64,000 bases of DNA from Carya illinoinensis (Eukaryota; Streptophyta; Magnoliopsida; Fagales; Juglandaceae), in NCBI RefSeq assembly GCF_018687715.1, contig NC_056762.1, positions 26,063,364 to 26,127,363 on the forward strand. The letters are read 5' to 3'. Numbering within the stretch: position 1 is the first letter of the stretch; each line of letters starts with the position of its first letter. Below the pieces are notes generated by a model. The model was not told the DNA's origin, made no database searches, and was given only the letters and a program-made list of their open reading frames with translations. Position numbers and translations under genes: made by a program. This document shows positions 59,423 through 64,000 of the stretch, in pieces.

Positions 59423-59779
59423 TGTACATTATACAGTAGCTAATTATTTTCAATTGGAAAATATTAGTGTCCCATGAATTTGTCCCCTCATTTTGACCAC
59501 TCATGTATTTTAATTTTTATTATTATTTATTTAATTAATGGTTAAGAAAGTGAATATTAGTATATTGGTGTATTTTTTTATTTTTTTTAAATATTCAAAT
59601 ATGTTTAAAAAATGTGGAGAAGAAAAATTAAAAAAATTAAAAAGTGACATTTAGCCTATGGGGTGCATTCAGCAGTCACCGCTAGGCAGTAGAGTAGCAT
59701 TACTCTTTTCAATTATACAATGCACTTGCAAAATTTATCAAGTTCTAGATCATTTATTTAAAGCATAAATCAATATTGA

Positions 59780-61600
59780 CGAGGACGTTCAATATATGTT
59801 ATTGATTTAAGTTCTGGTGGGGCTATAAGAAAGATGACAGTAAAATCCAATGGAGTAGTTGGGCTAAGATGGGGGTTGGAAAAAATGGTGGAGGTGATGG
59901 GTCCCAAAGTAGACCAAGTCTTAAGGATCAATTACAAGATCAAGAGCCAAGAAGATCAAGGAAACAATGCAAGGATTGGTGCAATCCAATTAGGATGAAA
60001 CTAGCAAGAGCCCAACATTCAAAATGGGCTTGAAAGAAAATTCTTTCTTGGGTGAGTTTTCAAATTGATTGTGGGTTCAAACGATTCCAATTCCTCGAAT
60101 TTACATCAGGAGGTTTGGGATTTCGAGAGCTTGAAAGTTTTAATAAGGCTTTATTGGCTAAGCAATGCTGGAGAGTGTTGGTTAACCCCCAGTCTACGGT
60201 TGCCAGGATCTTTAAAGTTAAATACTTCAGGCAAGGAAAAATCTTGGATTCAAAGTTGGGTTACAGGCCATCAGTAATGTGGTGAAGTTTATAGGGCTCA
60301 TTGGATTTGCTTAAGGAGGGATTAGTGTGGAGAGTTGGTGATGGGAGGAACATCTCCCAAAAACTCTTTAGCTGCTGGTGCTAAGATAAAAGATCTCATT
60401 GATGAGGCTACTAAGACATGGAAAGAGGAGATGGTACAGGGTATATTGAATGAAGAGGAGGCAAGGCTGGTTTGCAGTTTACCAAGTAGTTCCTCAGGTC
60501 AACCAGACAAGTTAATATGGGCCCCTACAAAAAATGGCCAATTTAATGTTAAAAGTGCATACCACTTGGAGATGAGCATGAAAAGTAGAGAAAATGGGGA
60601 GATAACGAAAGGTGGTACAAATATTTGGAAGAAATTGTGGAAACTAAATATTTGAAGTAGTGAAGATGTTTCTCTGGAAAGCATTGAGTAATTGTTTACC
60701 TACAAAGTTGAATTTGGCTTGCAGAAAGGTTGTCAAAGATCATTACTGTCCAATATGCAAGATACAAAAGGAAATCATTTCACATGCTTTATGGAGTTGT
60801 GGTGGAGCTATGGATGTATGGGTAGATGATGCAAGTCCTGTGCAGAAATGGGCATCTATTGAGAGGGATATGCAGGAGTTATGGGCAAATTGGTGTGAAA
60901 AGTTGAAGAAAGAAGATCTGGAGCTAAGGTAGTAGTGTTGAGGAGGATCTGGTTAAGGCGAAACCTCTTTATTTTTTAAAATAAATTCGAAGGGCCTGAT
61001 GTGATATTTAGGCAAGCTGCTACCAGTTTACTTGAATTTCAACAAGCTCAACAACATAAAGAAGGGAACCAAGCTGTTGGAACCGTGGAAAGAGATCTAT
61101 GTCAATGGAGAGCTCCTGCAGCAGGTCAGGTTAAAGTAAACTAGGATGCTGCACAAAATTTAAAAGAAGGAAGGATGGAAATTGGTGTAGTGATAATAGA
61201 TGAGCAAGGGGAAGTTATAGTGTCACTGTGTTCTCAGAAGAGGAATGTGAATGGTCCTCTAGTAGCTGAATTATAGACATTATGGTGTGCTATGCAGGTA
61301 TGTGCAGATCTAAACTTGATAGAGGTAGTTTTTGAAAGGGATGCATTGAATGTAGCAAAGGCGGTCAATAACCTTGCGCCTCGTTAGAAATTGCAGGGTC
61401 GGTTGAAGATGTTAAAGATATATTAAGGAGCAGATCAACTTGGAAGGATATACACACATATAGAGAATGTAATATTGTAGCTCGTTTTCTTGCAAAAGTT
61501 TCCTTAAATGTAAATAAAGAGAGAATATGGATAGAAGAGGGACATGTAGGAATACAATACTATTTACTCGAGGATAGAACTGTAACGATTGCAGAGGAAT
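59780..61600 (+). mobile_element. LINE-4: 5'-truncated L1 remnant
   Basis: Starts within the RT thumb (FWWGYKKDDSKIQWSSWAKM near 59.81 kb). About 200 bases without LINE similarity follow (59870-60085). It then resumes with SGGLGFRELESFNKALLAKQ (60052-60285), the connector LWKLNI / FLWKALSNCLPTKLNLACRK, a zf-RVT box (CPICKIQKEIISHALWSC, 60660-60932) and an RNase H remnant (VNxDAAQNLKEGRMEIGVVI, 61.13-61.50 kb, catalytic D, E and D still visible). Text is closest to LINE-1/2. It has many stops and no clear tail or target duplication. Confidence 0.8.
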
Positions 61601-62690
61601 GAATAGATATTATACGATCGATACGCATTATATATGCAACTATATAATTATTTAAGATCCAAATATTAAAAAATAAAAAAATGAAAGATTCTAAAGGATC
61701 GGAATATATCATCCTAAAATCAAACAGGCAAGTAGCTAGGATATATATCTACCATACAATCTGTGGTCCATATGCAGACGATACAGACACAGAGCAATAT
61801 TGTCGTTCTATTTTTGGAGTCGATGTGACAATGTTGGAAACATTATGCAGGAATCATGAATTGAATAGGTAGGATAGGACCATTAGTTTGTGGCTAGCTT
61901 GACAATATTGACATTATTTTAATATTTTGGGTCACTTTACATATACATACGGACACAGATGTTACAGCTACTTCGATCATTCATTTCCTTATTTTTATGC
62001 TTCTCTATGTTGCATGATCCTGATCTTGTAACAATCTTATCATGGCGGAATCTTCATATTTGGTCACAATCAAAGGGCTGGGATTAGAAGATCCAATATT
62101 ACTCTGTGCAATACCCAGATCATTTAATTCACTTCGCAGCTGATGAGGTTTGGATATCTACTCTTAATTAATGGTAGGTGAAGGGTTAAGGGGCAAAGAT
62201 AAGAAAGAGAGGAAGATAAAAAGTAGCTATCGAGTTAAATGATGATAATTATAAAGAGATTTTAAGCTGAAAAATATTATGAATCTAAAAGTTTTGAGTT
62301 GAGTAATATTTAATAATTTAAAAATTATATATTTAAATATTAAAATAATTTTAAATTTAAATTCAATTCAGATGAGCTAACTGTTTCTATATTTTAAAAG
62401 TAGCCTAAAACGACAAAAAATAACTTGAGAGTTCTTTGACACATACAGTATTAAAGACCGTGGACCTTCCAATTTTGAAAAATGATATTTTAAATAAAAT
62501 ATATTTTTATAAAATAATTTCAAAGATTAATATTATTTTATAAAAATATTTCATTTTAAAATATGGTTATATAAAGGATTATAAAAAATAATTATTTAAA
62601 AGATTATACTTGTATTAATATTATTTTTAAGTTGTACGAGTAATACATACGTACATATATACATAAACACATATAATAGCATCCCAACCC
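61601..62690. other. AT-rich intergenic stretch
   Basis: Mostly A/T words; 62240-62660 is especially rich in 'aaatatt/ttattttta'. One small open frame (61681-61872, 63 codons, MKDSKGSEYIILKSN...) matches nothing I recognise. This may be the upstream region of the gene suggested to the right. Confidence 0.45.
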
Positions 62691-63130
62691 GTTCTATATC
62701 TCTTCATTTTTCCTATATTTTGCAGTGATTTTTAGGATTTTTGATAAAATTCTCATTCCATCCGGTTTCCTATAATGCGGTTGAGGTTTACGGGGTGAAC
62801 ATAAATTCTCCATCTTTGGAGACCTACTATGCATCCCCAAATCTTGTTCCCTTTTTCCTGTCCCGCATTCATCCCTCTCGACTGTTGGTGCTCCAATAAT
62901 CGCCTCTCTTGCTGACCGATCCTCTCTCGGTGCGAATCCTCTTTCTTTTTTATGTTTGATATGTGCAAATCTGATTGTCGTTTGAAGGGCATTTGGGATC
63001 TGTTTTAGGATTTTTGAAAATTTATTTATGATGTGCTTGGTTGCTAGGAAATCGGTACATCTTTTTCATTTTTTCACCCCTGTTAATTTCTTACGTGTTT
63101 CTTGATGATGAAACATCTAATGCTTTGGAA
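62690..63130 (+). promoter_or_regulatory. Probable 5' UTR and start of first intron of a downstream gene
   Basis: The texture changes from AT-rich DNA to a C/T-rich, GC-higher leader (62750-62930: 'ccctttttcctgtcccgcattcatccctctcgactg'). T-rich intron-like DNA follows. A possible donor is 'ctcggtgcg' near 62928-62936. No ATG with a long frame follows, so the coding region, if real, is past 64000. No expression evidence is available from sequence alone. Confidence 0.4.
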
Positions 63131-63135
63131 CCAAT

Positions 63136-63620
63136 GTTTGGTTGGTGTGAAAATTTTTAGGGTTTTCTTGTGGCTATTTTCCTGAGTTATCCGTTTGGTT
63201 GCTGTGAAAATTTCTGTTCGATTTGGATTTCTTTTTTCCTGAGTTACCAGTTTGGTTGCTGTGAAAATAGACAGGAGGTTTCCTTTGATTTTTTCCGGAG
63301 CAACCCGTTTGGTTGCTGTGAAAATGTGTTGCGGTTTGGTGTCATATTTTCTTGAGTAACCCGTTTAGTTGCTGTGAAATGAGATGAGGTTTGGCTTGCG
63401 TTTTGATGAATGGTACCCCTCTTTGGTTGGTGCGAAGTTCAGAAAATGTTTGCTACCCTATTTTTCCTTCTATGATTGTTTGGGAACCCCGAAAATCATC
63501 CATGATGTTTCTGTCATATTTTCCTTCCTCTATTATTTGGTTGCTGCGAAAATGTATACTTTTTTCCTGTGATGATTATCTAGCTCACATGTATTGTTTG
63601 GTTGGCCAGAAAAGATTTAT
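63136..63620 (+). repeat. 57-bp-period array with core TTTGGTTGCTGTGAAAAT
   Basis: Nine diverged units start at 63136, 63193, 63250, 63307, 63363, 63421, 63478, 63535 and 63596, with spacings 57, 57, 57, 56, 58, 57, 57 and 61. Weaker cores flank the array at 63034 and about 63645. Core and 'cctgagt.a.ccg' lead-in are kept while the rest drifts. Because 57 is a multiple of three, an open frame (63170-63355) shows a 19-residue repeat, probably meaningless. The same core word is, as far as I know, recurrent in first introns of plant genes. Confidence 0.8.
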
Positions 63621-64000
63621 GATTTTGAATCTTTGGTAATCTAAGATTGGTTTTCAGTTGCTGAAATATTACTCTTTCATCCAATTAAAAAATTTTATAA
63701 TCAATACGTGACTTTCGGTTTTTCATTAGAGATATTGAGTACTCTTCTAATTAAATTTGTCATTACTTTAGAAAATACACTAATTAATAAAAAAATTATT
63801 TTTATAATACGAATTTCAATTTAAAAAAAAATACTGTATTGGATAGTCAAAATCTCCAATAAATATTTAGTAAAAAGTGATATTTGAAAAAAAAAGATAA
63901 TAAAACAAAAGAGTTAGTAGTTAAGATTGTAAATGGAAGAGAAAAAAAATAATAAAAAAATAATAGAGAAATATTTTTTAAAAGAATAGAAATAGGGATG

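Noticed and set aside
61681..61872. 63-codon frame with good start
   Set aside because: No homology, no neighbours and within chance length for this composition; kept only as a note in the AT-rich stretch.
63170..63355. Open frame with 19-residue repeats (FGCCEN)
   Set aside because: Explained by the 57-bp repeat period being a multiple of three; nothing suggests translation.

Overview
This window is nuclear DNA from a flowering plant, most likely a eudicot. The evidence is AT-rich sequence, GT-AG introns, and plant lineages of LINE/L1, Ty1-copia, Ty3-gypsy (chromovirus-like and Tat-like), hAT and CACTA elements; there is no bacterial gene organisation. I see no intact host protein-coding gene. 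It reads as a nested graveyard of transposable elements, with what looks like the 5' end of a host gene at the far right.

Layout. (1) 1-9209: a large LTR ('LTR-A', plus strand) split by a 5'-truncated LINE ('LINE-1', about 1770-6760), followed by a gypsy RT/RNase H remnant (9210-9995). (2) 10105-13860: a related LTR in the opposite orientation ('LTR-B'). (3) 13907-28829: an element with a 4.58 kb 5' LTR ('LTR-C'), a tRNA-Met-type primer site, a short nearly non-coding interior with a gag start, a polypurine tract and a 3' LTR ('LTR-D'). LTR-D is split by an almost complete minus-strand LINE ('LINE-2', 21207-27101) with an 18-bp target duplication and ends prematurely at 28829. (4) 30716-42178: a minus-strand Ty1-copia element with large internal deletions. 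It holds a solo LTR (32530-34677) in its protease and a full-length LINE ('LINE-3', 35978-41856) in its 5' LTR. (5) 42179-46640: unassigned DNA, simple repeats, a LINE 3' stub and a hAT transposase remnant. (6) 46690-54305: a Tat-lineage Ty3-gypsy gag-pol remnant with two RNase H-like domains, then an antisense additional ORF. (7) 55150-59422: the 3' part of a CACTA transposon with two genes, a subterminal repeat zone and the 3' terminal repeat. (8) 59780-61600: another 5'-truncated LINE. (9) 62690-63660: a probable 5' UTR/first intron of a gene lying beyond the window, with a 57-bp-period array.

The strongest cross-cutting signal is that all three long LINEs show the ORF1 stop overlapping the ORF2 start codon (ATGA, ATGATTGA, and a decayed ATAA). 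That points to coupled stop-restart translation of the reverse transcriptase. Other signals are a 7-bp-stem hairpin kept in three diverged giant LTRs, insertion of LINE-1 and LINE-3 roughly 100 bp downstream of LTR TATA boxes in the same orientation, and a solo LTR whose removal leaves the copia frame open. All similarity statements come from reading by eye; no alignments were run.
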